Notes: generated by a model not told the origin, from the letters alone. DNA of 27,839 nucleotides from DATJPY01 sp035506135 (GCA_035506135.1 DATJPY010000004.1:1-27839), one strand, 5' to 3'. Counted from the first letter of the stretch, positions 15,301 to 22,304 are shown. A program made the numbers and translations.

Positions 15301-16446
15301 ATGGCAGGACCGCTCTCCGGCATTCGCATCGTCGAGATCGCGGGCATCGGGCCCGGACCGTTCTGCGCCATGATGCTGGCCGATCTCGGCGCCGACGTGA
15401 TCCGCGTCGACCGGGCCGAGCGCGCCCGCGCGCCGCGCCTGCCCGGCCCCAACCTGGATCTCCTGAACCGCGGGCGGCGCAGCGTCGCGGTGGATCTGAA
15501 GAGCGCGGCGGGCGTCGAGGTCGTGCTGCGGCTCGTCGACCGCGCCGACGCGCTGATCGAGGGCTTCCGGCCGGGCGTGATGGAGCGCCTCGGGCTCGGC
15601 CCCGAGGTCTGCATGAAGCGCAACCCGGGCCTCGTGTACGGGCGCATGACCGGGTGGGGCCAGGACGGGCCGCTCGCCAAGGCGGCCGGGCACGACATCA
15701 ACTACATCGCGCTCTCGGGCGCGCTGCACGCGATCGGGCGGGCCGAGGGTCCTCCCCCTCCGCCGCTCAACCTCGTCGGCGACTTCGGCGGCGGCGGCCT
15801 CCTGCTCGCCTACGGCATTGCCTGCGCGCTCGTCGAGCGCGCGCGCTCGGGCCGCGGCCAGGTCGTCGACGCCGCCATGGTCGACGGGGCCGCTGCGCTG
15901 ATGGCGATCATCTACGGCGCGCACGCGGCAGGCTGGTGGCGCGACGAGCGGCAGGCCAACATGCTCGACGGCGGCGCCCACTTCTACGACAGCTACGAGA
16001 CGAAGGACGGCAAGTACGTCTCGATCGGCTCGATCGAGCCGCAGTTCTACGAGCAGCTCCTCGCGCTCTCCGGTCTCGCGGGCGAGGAGCTTCCCAAGCA
16101 GATGGACCGCAGCGGCTGGAAGCCGATGAAGAAGCGGCTCGCCGAGATCTTCAAGACCCGCACGCGCGACGAGTGGTGCAAGATCATGGAGGGCACCGAC
16201 GTGTGCTTCGCGCCGGTGCTCTCGCTCTCCGAGGCGCCCGAGCACCCGCACATGAAGGCGCGCGGCACCTTCGTCGAGGTGGAGGGTGTGCGCCAGCCCG
16301 GGCCTGCCCCGCGCTTCAGCCGCACACCGGGCGCCATCGAGCGGCCGCCCGCGCATGCGGGCGAGCACACCGACGAGGCGCTCGCCGACTGGGGCTTCGG
16401 CCGCGACGAGCTGGCGCGGCTGCGCGAGAGCGGAGCGATCGCCTGA
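15301..16446 (+). CDS. Alpha-methylacyl-CoA racemase (CaiB/BaiF family)
   Basis: This 381-residue family III CoA-transferase fold protein opens with SGIRIVEIAGIGPGPFCAMM and ADLGADVIRVDR. The three catalytic residues known from Mycobacterium MCR (His126, Asp156, Glu241) all appear here with a constant offset of 5: His131 (AAGHDINYIALSG), Asp161 (LVGDFGGGG) and Glu246 (GSIEPQFYEQ). This argues for a racemase rather than a CoA-transferase. It would epimerise 2-methylacyl-CoA thioesters so that branched or steroid side chains can enter beta-oxidation. GGGAGG precedes the ATG. Its last 4 bases overlap the proposed CTG start of the PQQ dehydrogenase, which implies one transcript, although the two activities have no obvious common pathway. 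Confidence 0.93.
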   Translation: MAGPLSGIRIVEIAGIGPGPFCAMMLADLGADVIRVDRAERARAPRLPGPNLDLLNRGRRSVAVDLKSAAGVEVVLRLVDRADALIEGFRPGVMERLGLGPEVCMKRNPGLVYGRMTGWGQDGPLAKAAGHDINYIALSGALHAIGRAEGPPPPPLNLVGDFGGGGLLLAYGIACALVERARSGRGQVVDAAMVDGAAALMAIIYGAHAAGWWRDERQANMLDGGAHFYDSYETKDGKYVSIGSIEPQFYEQLLALSGLAGEELPKQMDRSGWKPMKKRLAEIFKTRTRDEWCKIMEGTDVCFAPVLSLSEAPEHPHMKARGTFVEVEGVRQPGPAPRFSRTPGAIERPPAHAGEHTDEALADWGFGRDELARLRESGAIA

Positions 16447-18386
16447 AGCAGACCGCCTGGATCGCCGCTGGGCTCGCGATCGCGCTGGGCGGCTGCAAGC
16501 CGCACGCGCCCATCGACCGCTCGGGGCCGGTCGCGGACTGGCCGAGCTGGGGCGGCGATCCGGGCGGCATGAAATGGTCGCCGCTCACGCAGATCACCGC
16601 GGCCAACGTGGGGGAGCTCGAGCCGGCCTGGATCTACCGCCACGGCGACGTGTCGGACGGCACGCACGAGACGACGCGCACGTCGTTCAACGCAACGCCC
16701 ATCGAGGTCGACGACACGCTCTACTTCTGCACCGGCCTCAACCGGGTGATCGCCCTGGATCCGGAGACCGGCGCCGAGAGGTGGAGCTTCGATCCCAAGC
16801 TGAGGCTGCGCCGGCTGCACGGGCCGTACCCGATGGTGTGTCGCGGCGTCGCGCACTGGGCCGGCTCGCCCGCCGACTCCGGCGCCTGCCGGCGCCGCAT
16901 CTTCACCGGCACGATCGACTCGGAGCTGATCGCGCTCGACGCCGAGACGGGCAAGCCGTGCGAGGACTTCGGCGATCACGGGCGGGTGTCGCTGCGCGAG
17001 GGCGTCGGCGAGGCGCCGCCCTGGGAGTATTACGTCACCTCGCCGCCGCTGGTGGTGCGCGACGTCGTCGTGGTGGGTGCGCTGATCTCGGACAACCTGC
17101 GCACCGATGCGCCCGCGGGCGTGGTGCGCGCCTTCGACGTCCGCACCGGCCGCCTGCGCTGGGCCTGGGATCCCATTCCGCCGGACCGCCCGCGGCCGCC
17201 GCCCGGGCAGTACACGCTCGCGACGCCGAACGTGTGGTCGATCATGTCGGCCGATCCGGAGCGCGGCCTGGTCTTCCTGCCGACCGGCAACGCCGGGCCC
17301 GACTACTACGCCGGCGAGCGCCACGGGCTCGACTACTTCTCGAGCTCGGTCGTCGCGCTCGACGCCGACACCGGCACGCTGCGCTGGTCCTTCCAGACCG
17401 TGCACCATGACCACTGGGACTACGACGTGCCCGCGCAGCCGGCGCTGTTCCAGGTCGAGGGCGTGGGGGGCGGCGTTCCCGCCGTCGCGCAGATCACCAA
17501 GATGGGCCACCTCTTCCTGCTCGACCGCACCACCGGGCAGCCGCTGTATTCCGTCGAGGAGCGGCCGGTGCCGCAGCGCGGCGCCGCGCCCGGCGACGTG
17601 CTCGCGCCGACGCAGCCCTTCCCGACCCACCCCGGCCCGCTCGCGCCCGAGACGCTCACCCCCGACGATGCATGGGGCTTCACGCCGTGGGACAAGGGGA
17701 AGTGTCGCGAGATCATCGCCGGCATGCGGTCGGACGGCATCTTCACGCCGCCCGGCCTCGAGCCCTCGATCCAGTATCCGGGCAACGCGGGCGGCCCCAA
17801 CTGGGGCGGCGTCTCGATCGACCCGCGGAGCGGCGTGCTCTTCGTGAACTCGATGCGCGTGCCGAGCGTGGTCCAGCTCCTGCCGCGCGCGGACTTCGAC
17901 CGCCTCGACCCGAGCTCCGTGCACTACCCCGAGATGCTGGATCCGATGAAGGGAACTCCGTACGGCCTGCGCATCTCGCCGCTGCTCGGTCCGCTCGGCG
18001 CCCCCTGCAACCCGCCACCCTGGGGCGTGATGACGGCCGTCGACCTGCGCTCCGGCCGCGTGCTCTGGGAGTCGACGCTCGGCACCACGCGCGACAAGGC
18101 GCCCTTCCCGATGTGGCTCCCGCTCGGCGCGCCGAACCTCGGCGGCTCGATCGCGACCGCGGGCGGCGTCGTCTTCATCGGCGCCACCACCGACAAGTTC
18201 CTGCGCGGCTTCGACGCCGCGACCGGCGCGGAGATCTGGCGCCAGCGACTGCCCTTCACCGCGAGCGCGACGCCGATGACGTATCGGCTGCGCAAGGACG
18301 GCCGGCAGTTCCTGGTCGTGTCCGCGGGCGGACACGGCTGGTCGGAGCCCGGCGATGCGCTGATGGCGTTCGCGCTGCCGGACTAG
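16443..18386 (+). CDS. PQQ-dependent dehydrogenase lipoprotein (glucose-dehydrogenase-like), CTG start
   Basis: This 647-residue eight-bladed quinoprotein dehydrogenase contains WPSWGGDPGGMKWSPLTQIT, TLYFCTGLNRVIALDPETGA, VHHDHWDYDVPAQPALF, GHLFLLDRTTGQPLY, GAPCNPPPWGVM and a C-terminal SAGGHGWSEPGDALMAFALP. These are the marks of mGDH/quinate-dehydrogenase-type enzymes, which oxidise sugars or alcohols in the periplasm and pass electrons to quinone. The five-helix membrane anchor of mGDH is missing; instead a lipoprotein signal ends in IALGGC (Cys18). No c-type haem motif (CxxCH) was seen. No ATG, GTG or TTG stands before this signal in frame. CTG 16443 has GGAG 7 bases upstream and overlaps the preceding stop as CTGA, giving an N-terminus MKQTAWIAAG. 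PQQ synthesis genes are not in the window. Confidence 0.9.
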   Translation: MKQTAWIAAGLAIALGGCKPHAPIDRSGPVADWPSWGGDPGGMKWSPLTQITAANVGELEPAWIYRHGDVSDGTHETTRTSFNATPIEVDDTLYFCTGLNRVIALDPETGAERWSFDPKLRLRRLHGPYPMVCRGVAHWAGSPADSGACRRRIFTGTIDSELIALDAETGKPCEDFGDHGRVSLREGVGEAPPWEYYVTSPPLVVRDVVVVGALISDNLRTDAPAGVVRAFDVRTGRLRWAWDPIPPDRPRPPPGQYTLATPNVWSIMSADPERGLVFLPTGNAGPDYYAGERHGLDYFSSSVVALDADTGTLRWSFQTVHHDHWDYDVPAQPALFQVEGVGGGVPAVAQITKMGHLFLLDRTTGQPLYSVEERPVPQRGAAPGDVLAPTQPFPTHPGPLAPETLTPDDAWGFTPWDKGKCREIIAGMRSDGIFTPPGLEPSIQYPGNAGGPNWGGVSIDPRSGVLFVNSMRVPSVVQLLPRADFDRLDPSSVHYPEMLDPMKGTPYGLRISPLLGPLGAPCNPPPWGVMTAVDLRSGRVLWESTLGTTRDKAPFPMWLPLGAPNLGGSIATAGGVVFIGATTDKFLRGFDAATGAEIWRQRLPFTASATPMTYRLRKDGRQFLVVSAGGHGWSEPGDALMAFALPD

Positions 18387-18401
18387 GCGCGCTACGTCCG
18401 G
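18378..18401. terminator. Hairpin built from both convergent stop codons
   Basis: CCGGAC-TAG (18378-18386) pairs with CTA-(C)-GTCCGG (18392-18401), giving 9 base pairs with one bulged C and the 5-base loop GCGCG. The paired TAG and CTA are the stop codons of the + strand dehydrogenase and the - strand response regulator. The structure works on both transcripts, so it is probably a bidirectional terminator; there is no T-run. Confidence 0.5.
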
Positions 18402-19108
18402 TCCCCGAGCTCCGAGAAGCGATACCCCACGCCGCGCACGGTCTCGACGCAGTCCTTGGCGTCGCCGAGCTTGCGGCGGATCGACTTCACGTGCGCGTCG
18501 ACCACGCGATCGCTGTGCGCCGACTCGGGCCCCCACACCGACGTGATGAGCTGGCGGCGGGTCACGACGCGGCCGGCCTGCCCGATCAGCGCGGCCAGCA
18601 GGCGGTACTCGCGCGGCGTCAGATCGACGCGGCGATCGCCGACCAGCACGCTGCCGTCGGCCGCGCGCACCGAGACGAGGTCGTGCGCGACGGGGTCGTA
18701 CTCGCCTCGCTCGCGGACGCCGCCCGCCCCCCCGCTGCGGCGCAGCACGGCGCCCACGCGCGACGCCAGCTCGCGCGCATAGAAAGGCTTGGCGAGGAAG
18801 TCGTCGACGCCCGCCTCGAACGCGAGCACGCGGTCGATCTCGCTGGCGTGGTCCGTGACCATGACGAGGCCCGTGTGCCCGAGCGCCGGGTTCTCGCGGA
18901 GCAATCGGCACAGGCCGAGACCGCTCACGTCCGGCAGCGCCAGCTCGAGGGCGATCAGGTCCGGCTTCTCGCGCGCCGCGTAGTCGAGCGCCTCGCGCGC
19001 GCTGGCGACGCTCGCGATCTCCAGGAGCGGGCTCGCGAGGCTCGAGGCGATGCGCTCGCGCCACAGCGCGTCGCCATCCACCACGAGTATGCGCCTCGAA
19101 GAGCCCAT
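18392..19108 (-). CDS. OmpR-family response regulator with Glu at the phosphorylation site
   Basis: This 238-residue two-domain regulator has a receiver at about 1-120 and a winged helix at about 145-235 (LTPREYRLLAALIGQAGRVV and VDAHVKSIRRKLGD, ending ETVRGVGYRF). The winged helix looks fully intact. The receiver is altered. The phospho-acceptor in LIALELALPD is Glu55 (codon GAG) instead of Asp, and the acidic pair is Asp11-Gly12 (VVDGD) instead of Asp-Asp. Thr85 and Lys107 (FLAKPF) are kept. Glu at this site often mimics phosphorylation, so constant DNA binding or a signal other than phosphate is likely. No histidine kinase lies nearby. The start is uncertain: ATG 19108 keeps the usual 5-6 residues before the first strand, and ATG 19123 is an alternative; neither has a Shine-Dalgarno. 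It is divergent from the sigma-2 gene across 167 bases. Confidence 0.9.
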   Translation of the reverse strand: MGSSRRILVVDGDALWRERIASSLASPLLEIASVASAREALDYAAREKPDLIALELALPDVSGLGLCRLLRENPALGHTGLVMVTDHASEIDRVLAFEAGVDDFLAKPFYARELASRVGAVLRRSGGAGGVRERGEYDPVAHDLVSVRAADGSVLVGDRRVDLTPREYRLLAALIGQAGRVVTRRQLITSVWGPESAHSDRVVDAHVKSIRRKLGDAKDCVETVRGVGYRFSELGDRT

Positions 19109-19275
19109 GACGGGGGTGCGCATACGAGAGCCGATTCGTGCAACGGATCCGTGAAGGGAGCTTGAACCCTCGATGGCAAAACCGGGAAGAAGCGCCCGAC
19201 CCCGAAGCGTCCCCGAATCGTGACGGCGCTCGCGGCACCACTCCTCCAGACTGCGCGCGGGAAGGGGAGGGTGCG

Positions 19276-19569
19276 ATGCCCGACGGCGTCGACCTCGAGA
19301 GGGTTCGCCTCGCGGTACGCGGCGACGCGGGAGCGTTTGCGGAGCTCTACGAGCTCGGATTCCACTGCGTCTGGGCCTTCGCGGCACGAGCCGGCGGGAG
19401 CCGGGAGGCGGCCGAGGATCTGACGGAGGCGATCCTGACGCGGGCGTTCGAGAGCCTCGGCGGCTTCGAGGGGACGGAGACGTGGTGTGCCTGGCTCGGC
19501 GCGATCGCCCGCCAGGTCCGTGAGGAGATCGAGACGTCCCGCGATCTGAAACGGCGCTCCTCCGTCTAG
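19276..19569 (+). CDS. Stand-alone sigma-70 region 2-like small protein
   Basis: This 97-residue protein looks like an ECF sigma cut after region 2: DAGAFAELYELGFHCVWAFA, then SREAAEDLTEAILTRAFESL and TWCAWLGAIARQV. After this, where an ECF normally shows a basic D-x-x-R-R segment and a linker to region 4, it reads REEIETSRDLKRRSSV and stops. Region 4, needed for -35 recognition, is absent, and the downstream sequence shows no remnant of it before the next gene. It may be a degraded sigma, or a small protein that binds core polymerase or an anti-sigma without acting as a normal sigma. ATG 19276 follows a good GGGGAGGG. The gene is divergent from the Glu-type response regulator, so the 167-base gap likely holds sites for both. 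Confidence 0.75.
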   Translation: MPDGVDLERVRLAVRGDAGAFAELYELGFHCVWAFAARAGGSREAAEDLTEAILTRAFESLGGFEGTETWCAWLGAIARQVREEIETSRDLKRRSSV

Positions 19570-19615
19570 CATCACGGCTGCGACGGAGATCTTCGCTGGG
19601 GAGCGTCCCTGCGGT

Positions 19616-19631
19616 TGGTCCGCTGCTTGCA
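19616..19631 (+). promoter_or_regulatory. Sigma-54 (-24/-12) promoter
   Basis: TGGTCCGCTGCTTGCA matches the sigma-54 consensus TGGCACG-N4-TTGCA at nearly every fixed position. GG (19617-19618) and GC (19629-19630) are separated by the required 10 bases. Transcription would start near 19641-19642, just before a Shine-Dalgarno (AGAGG) and the ATG at 19660. The enhancer-binding activator is not in the window. Confidence 0.6.
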
Positions 19632-19659
19632 CGACGAGCCACGCGGCGAGAGGTGAGGC

Positions 19660-20391
19660 ATGGACGGTGGCATCCGACCCGCGATCTGGATCGCGACGAT
19701 CCTTGCGCTGCTGGCAGCGGTCGGGGTCGTTCGGCTCGTGCTGCCGGGGTACGGCGACGAGCCGCACCGGCAGCCAACGCGCGTCGCGTCGCCCGATCGA
19801 AGCCAGACGGCCGAGGTCTCTGCCGCGGCGGGCGTGCACCCCGCGGCCGCGTTGCTGCCGGCTCCCCCCGTACCGTCGCGCGGAGCGCCGGCACCACGCA
19901 GCGATGTGACGACACAGGCGCTGGCGTCCGCCCAGCCGAGCGGCACACGAGCGCAGGAAGGCGGCACGAGAGCGCGCCTGCGCGGCTCGGACTCCCGCGC
20001 CGTCTCCGATCTCCGAATCCTCGAGGACGAGGCCGCGCGGCGCGCGGACGCGCTCGGCATCGCCGTACCGGCTGCGACGCAGGCACCTGCCGCCGGAGGC
20101 AGCTCCGCGGCAGCCAGTGAGCTGACTCCCGACGACACGCATCGCGCCGCGGCCGCCGACGCCGTTCTCGTGCAGTACCTGATGGAGGACGCCTACCGCG
20201 GAACGGAGTTCCCTCTCGGATATCCGGCCGAGCAGGTGACCCGGTCCGCAGCGCAGAGCCTCGTGAGCGGCCTATCGCCGGAGATGCGGGAGTCGATGCT
20301 CCAGGTGGCGCTCCAGACGCTCGGTCCCGATCGCATCGGACCCCGGTTCGATCCGTACCAGATCTGGGAGGGGACGATCCTGCCCCGATAA
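19660..20391 (+). CDS. Membrane-anchored protein of unknown function
   Basis: I do not recognise this 243-residue protein. It has a very short cytoplasmic start (MDGGIRP), one hydrophobic segment at about residues 7-30 (AIWIATILALLAAVGVVRLV), then a Pro/Ala/Ser-rich, probably unstructured stretch to about residue 105. An acidic-helical part follows (SRAVSDLRILEDEAARRADA), then a second low-complexity linker. The compact C-terminal part (about 155-243) includes VLVQYLMEDAYRGTEFPLGY and SGLSPEMRESMLQVALQTLG. The orientation suggests that the C-terminal part is periplasmic. AGAGG precedes the ATG and a sigma-54 site lies 29 bases upstream. It follows the sigma-2 gene by 90 bases and precedes exbB by 92, so a role connected with the TonB/exoprotein operon is possible but unsupported by homology. 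Confidence 0.75.
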   Translation: MDGGIRPAIWIATILALLAAVGVVRLVLPGYGDEPHRQPTRVASPDRSQTAEVSAAAGVHPAAALLPAPPVPSRGAPAPRSDVTTQALASAQPSGTRAQEGGTRARLRGSDSRAVSDLRILEDEAARRADALGIAVPAATQAPAAGGSSAAASELTPDDTHRAAAADAVLVQYLMEDAYRGTEFPLGYPAEQVTRSAAQSLVSGLSPEMRESMLQVALQTLGPDRIGPRFDPYQIWEGTILPR

Positions 20392-20422
20392 TGTGAAGAA
20401 GTCGGACCGGAAACGTCACATT
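20390..20422. repeat. Inverted repeat AATGTGA-N19-TCACATT before exbB
   Basis: Seven-base arms (20390-20396 and 20416-20422) flank 19 bases in the 92-base gap upstream of exbB, partly overlapping the preceding TAA stop. The arms are A/T-rich compared with the surroundings. This could be an operator for the exbB operon or a weak hairpin. The spacing is too wide for a CRP/FNR site. Confidence 0.4.
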
Positions 20423-20451
20423 CCGCTCACCGAACGCACGGGCCCGGTGGT

Positions 20452-20457
20452 TACCCT
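20452..20457 (+). promoter_or_regulatory. Possible -10 (TACCCT) of the exbB-exbD-tonB-tpsA operon
   Basis: TACCCT lies 26 bases before GTG 20484 and downstream of the inverted repeat. A short leader with GGAGG at 20474-20478 would follow. The prediction is weak because only one element is visible. Confidence 0.3.
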
Positions 20458-20483
20458 TCTTCCGCCCCTGAACGGAGGCCCCC

Positions 20484-21272
20484 GTGGAAGGTCACGAGTC
20501 CGCCGTCGTCTTCGCGCTGAAGCACATGACCTCGGAAGGCATGGTCACCTTGACCCTGCTCGCCCTCATGTCCTTCGCGTCGTGGACGGTGATCGTCGGC
20601 AAGGCGCTGCGGCTGCGGAAGCAGCGCCGGCTGGCCTCGGAGTTCTACAAGGCCTTCGCGGCGACGGACGACCCCTTCGAGCTCCTCGCCACGGAGGGCG
20701 GCGAGGGCGACCAGAAGAGCTCGGTGTACGAGGGCGCGCCCCCGTTCACGGTGTACGCGTTCGGCTGCCGCGAGATGCAGGACCAGCTCGTCCGCTTCGC
20801 CCCCAAGGAGAAGACCAACGGCTCGCGCAGGGCGCCGCACAAGGTGCTCTCCGCGGTGCGCGCCGCCATGGAGCGCGGCATGGGCGACGAGCAGGTGCGG
20901 CTCAACGCAGGGATGGTGATCCTCGCGCTCGCGATCTCGGGCGGCCCCTTCGTGGGCCTCACCGGCACCGTCTTCGGCGTGATGGAGGTGTTCTCCGGTG
21001 TCGCGCAGGCCGGGCAGGCGAACCTCTCGGCGATGGCGCCCGGTGTGGCCGGCGCCCTCATCAACACCGTGCTGGGTCTGATCGTCGCCATCCCCGCACT
21101 CTTCGCCTACAACATGCTCTCGACCCAGATCAACGCCATGGTGCTCGACCTCACGAACTTCGCCTCGGAGCTCGAGGCGACGTTCACGATCGATTACCTC
21201 GCCGCCGGCGGCGCCGAGGCCGAAGGCGCTCGCCGCGAGCTGCCCGACTCGTCGCTCGCGACTACGCACTGA
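20484..21272 (+). CDS. exbB: ExbB/TolQ/MotA-type proton channel subunit
   Basis: This 262-residue inner-membrane protein has a first helix near residues 17-37 (MVTLTLLALMSFASWTVIVG), a soluble region, then the conserved MotA/TolQ/ExbB core. The core starts at NAGMVILALAISGGPFVGLT, continues TGTVFGVMEVFSGVAQAG and ends GALINTVLGLIVAIPALFAY. In ExbB the core helices form a pentameric channel around ExbD and use proton flow to energise TonB. ExbB is preferred over TolQ because a TonB-like gene lies downstream and no TolA/TolB/Pal genes are near. GTG 20484 has GGAGG 5 bases upstream. It begins a four-gene run with gaps of 10 bases, a 4-base overlap and 10 bases. Confidence 0.92.
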   Translation: MEGHESAVVFALKHMTSEGMVTLTLLALMSFASWTVIVGKALRLRKQRRLASEFYKAFAATDDPFELLATEGGEGDQKSSVYEGAPPFTVYAFGCREMQDQLVRFAPKEKTNGSRRAPHKVLSAVRAAMERGMGDEQVRLNAGMVILALAISGGPFVGLTGTVFGVMEVFSGVAQAGQANLSAMAPGVAGALINTVLGLIVAIPALFAYNMLSTQINAMVLDLTNFASELEATFTIDYLAAGGAEAEGARRELPDSSLATTH

Positions 21273-21282
21273 GAGGCTCCCC

Positions 21283-21678
21283 ATGAAGGCACCGAGCAAG
21301 GGCGTCATCGCCGACATCAACATCACCCCGCTGCTGGACCTCGCGTGGGTCCTGCTCGTGATCTTCATCCTCACCACGACGGCGCTGGTGCAGGGTATCG
21401 AGGTCAAGCTGCCCGAGACGGCCGACCACAAGGAAGAGGTCCAGACCGAGGTCGCGACGGTCGCCGTGGACCGGGCGGGCAAGATCTTCCTGAACGACGA
21501 GCCGATCGAGCTCAACCAGCTCGAGGAGAAGCTGCGGCTGTTCAAGGCGGCGAACCCGAGCCTTCCCGTGATCCTGCGCGCCGATCGCTCGCTCGTGTAC
21601 GACGAGGTCGTCCAGGTGCTCGACGCCATCAAGAGCGTTCCGGTCGAGAACCTCGCGCTCGCGACGGAGGCCAAGTGA
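21283..21678 (+). CDS. exbD: ExbD/TolR-type biopolymer transport subunit
   Basis: This 131-residue protein has a short cytoplasmic start and one transmembrane helix, NITPLLDLAWVLLVIFILTT, containing the essential membrane Asp of ExbD (about Asp19). The periplasmic domain is of the ExbD/TolR type (VAVDRAGKIFLNDEPIELNQ, LPVILRADRSLVYDEVVQVL). It would couple proton flow through ExbB to TonB. GAGAGG is 6 bases before the ATG, and the gene follows exbB by 10 bases. Its stop overlaps the GTG start of the TonB-like gene as GTGA. Confidence 0.95.
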   Translation: MKAPSKGVIADINITPLLDLAWVLLVIFILTTTALVQGIEVKLPETADHKEEVQTEVATVAVDRAGKIFLNDEPIELNQLEEKLRLFKAANPSLPVILRADRSLVYDEVVQVLDAIKSVPVENLALATEAK

Positions 21679-22304
21679 AGCACCACGGCGCAATCGGGGC
21701 CTCGCGCGGCGGGGGCGGCATCGACTTCGGCCGCGTCTTCCTGATCGTGATCGGCATCCACGCCGCGATCGGCCTCGGCGTGCTGTGGATGGCGAAGACC
21801 GACGCCGGCCGCCAGTTCGCGAAGACCTACAACATCAAGCTCTTCCAGCCGCCGAAGCCGCCGGAGCCCGAGAAGAAGGTGGCCGACGAGCCGCCGCCTC
21901 CGCCGCCGAAGGTCGAGAAGCCGATCGAGGCGCCGAAGGTCGCTTCGGCCGCCCCGAGCGGCCCGGCGGCGCCGTCGATCGGAGGCGGTGCGATCGGCTC
22001 GAGCTGGGGCGGCAAGTTCGCCGGCGGGAACTTCGACGGCCCGGAGGGAGCGTTCCACGCCGGTGTCACGCGGCTCTTCCGCGAGGCCTACCAGCAGCCC
22101 AGCACCAGCTTCGGCGCCGCCGAGATCGAGCTCACGGTCTCGGGAGCGGGCGCGGTGCAGTCGTTCCGGCTGGCGAAGTCCTCGGGCGACGCGGCCGACG
22201 ACCAGGCGCTGCTCGAGGCCGCGCGGAAGGTGCAGACGCGCGGTGTCCCCGCGCCGCCCGAGAACAAGCCGCGCGAAGTCACGGTGCGCTTCCTCCCACA
22301 CTGA
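21675..22304 (+). CDS. tonB: TonB-family energy transducer
   Basis: This 209-residue protein has one transmembrane segment (about 20-40, VFLIVIGIHAAIGLGVLWMA). A proline/lysine/glutamate-rich periplasmic spacer follows (about 55-90, PPKPPEPEKKVADEPPPPPP), then a Gly/Ser stretch and a C-terminal TonB/TolA-like domain of about 85 residues (FHAGVTRLFREAYQQPSTSF, AAEIELTVSGAGAVQSFRLA, closing PREVTVRFLPH). TonB reaches across the periplasm and transmits force to outer-membrane receptors. GTG 21675 was chosen because it overlaps the exbD stop by 4 bases with GGAGG upstream; no other start precedes the membrane helix. The next gene, 10 bases on, is the giant exoprotein instead of a receptor, which is unusual. 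Confidence 0.9.
   Translation: MKHHGAIGASRGGGGIDFGRVFLIVIGIHAAIGLGVLWMAKTDAGRQFAKTYNIKLFQPPKPPEPEKKVADEPPPPPPKVEKPIEAPKVASAAPSGPAAPSIGGGAIGSSWGGKFAGGNFDGPEGAFHAGVTRLFREAYQQPSTSFGAAEIELTVSGAGAVQSFRLAKSSGDAADDQALLEAARKVQTRGVPAPPENKPREVTVRFLPH

Noticed and set aside
12607..16368. A 1,253-codon open frame on the minus strand and other very long antisense frames (for example 2302-5091, 4994-7771, 24781-27831)
   Set aside because: In DNA this GC-rich, stop codons are rare in shadow frames. The translations are Arg/Ala-rich repeats without domains, and they lie opposite genes with clear motifs.
19189..19220. Direct repeats GAAGCG, GAAGCG, GAATCG in the divergent regulator gap as binding sites
   Set aside because: Spacings of 15 and 11 bases are irregular, and the hexamers are too short in this base composition to be convincing without comparison.
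20387..20396. GATAAT-containing sequence as a Fur box before exbB
   Set aside because: Only one hexamer of the repeated Fur pattern is present, and it overlaps the preceding stop codon.
20391..20421. CRP/FNR site (TGTGA...TCACA)
   Set aside because: The half-sites are about 20 bases apart instead of the 6 required.
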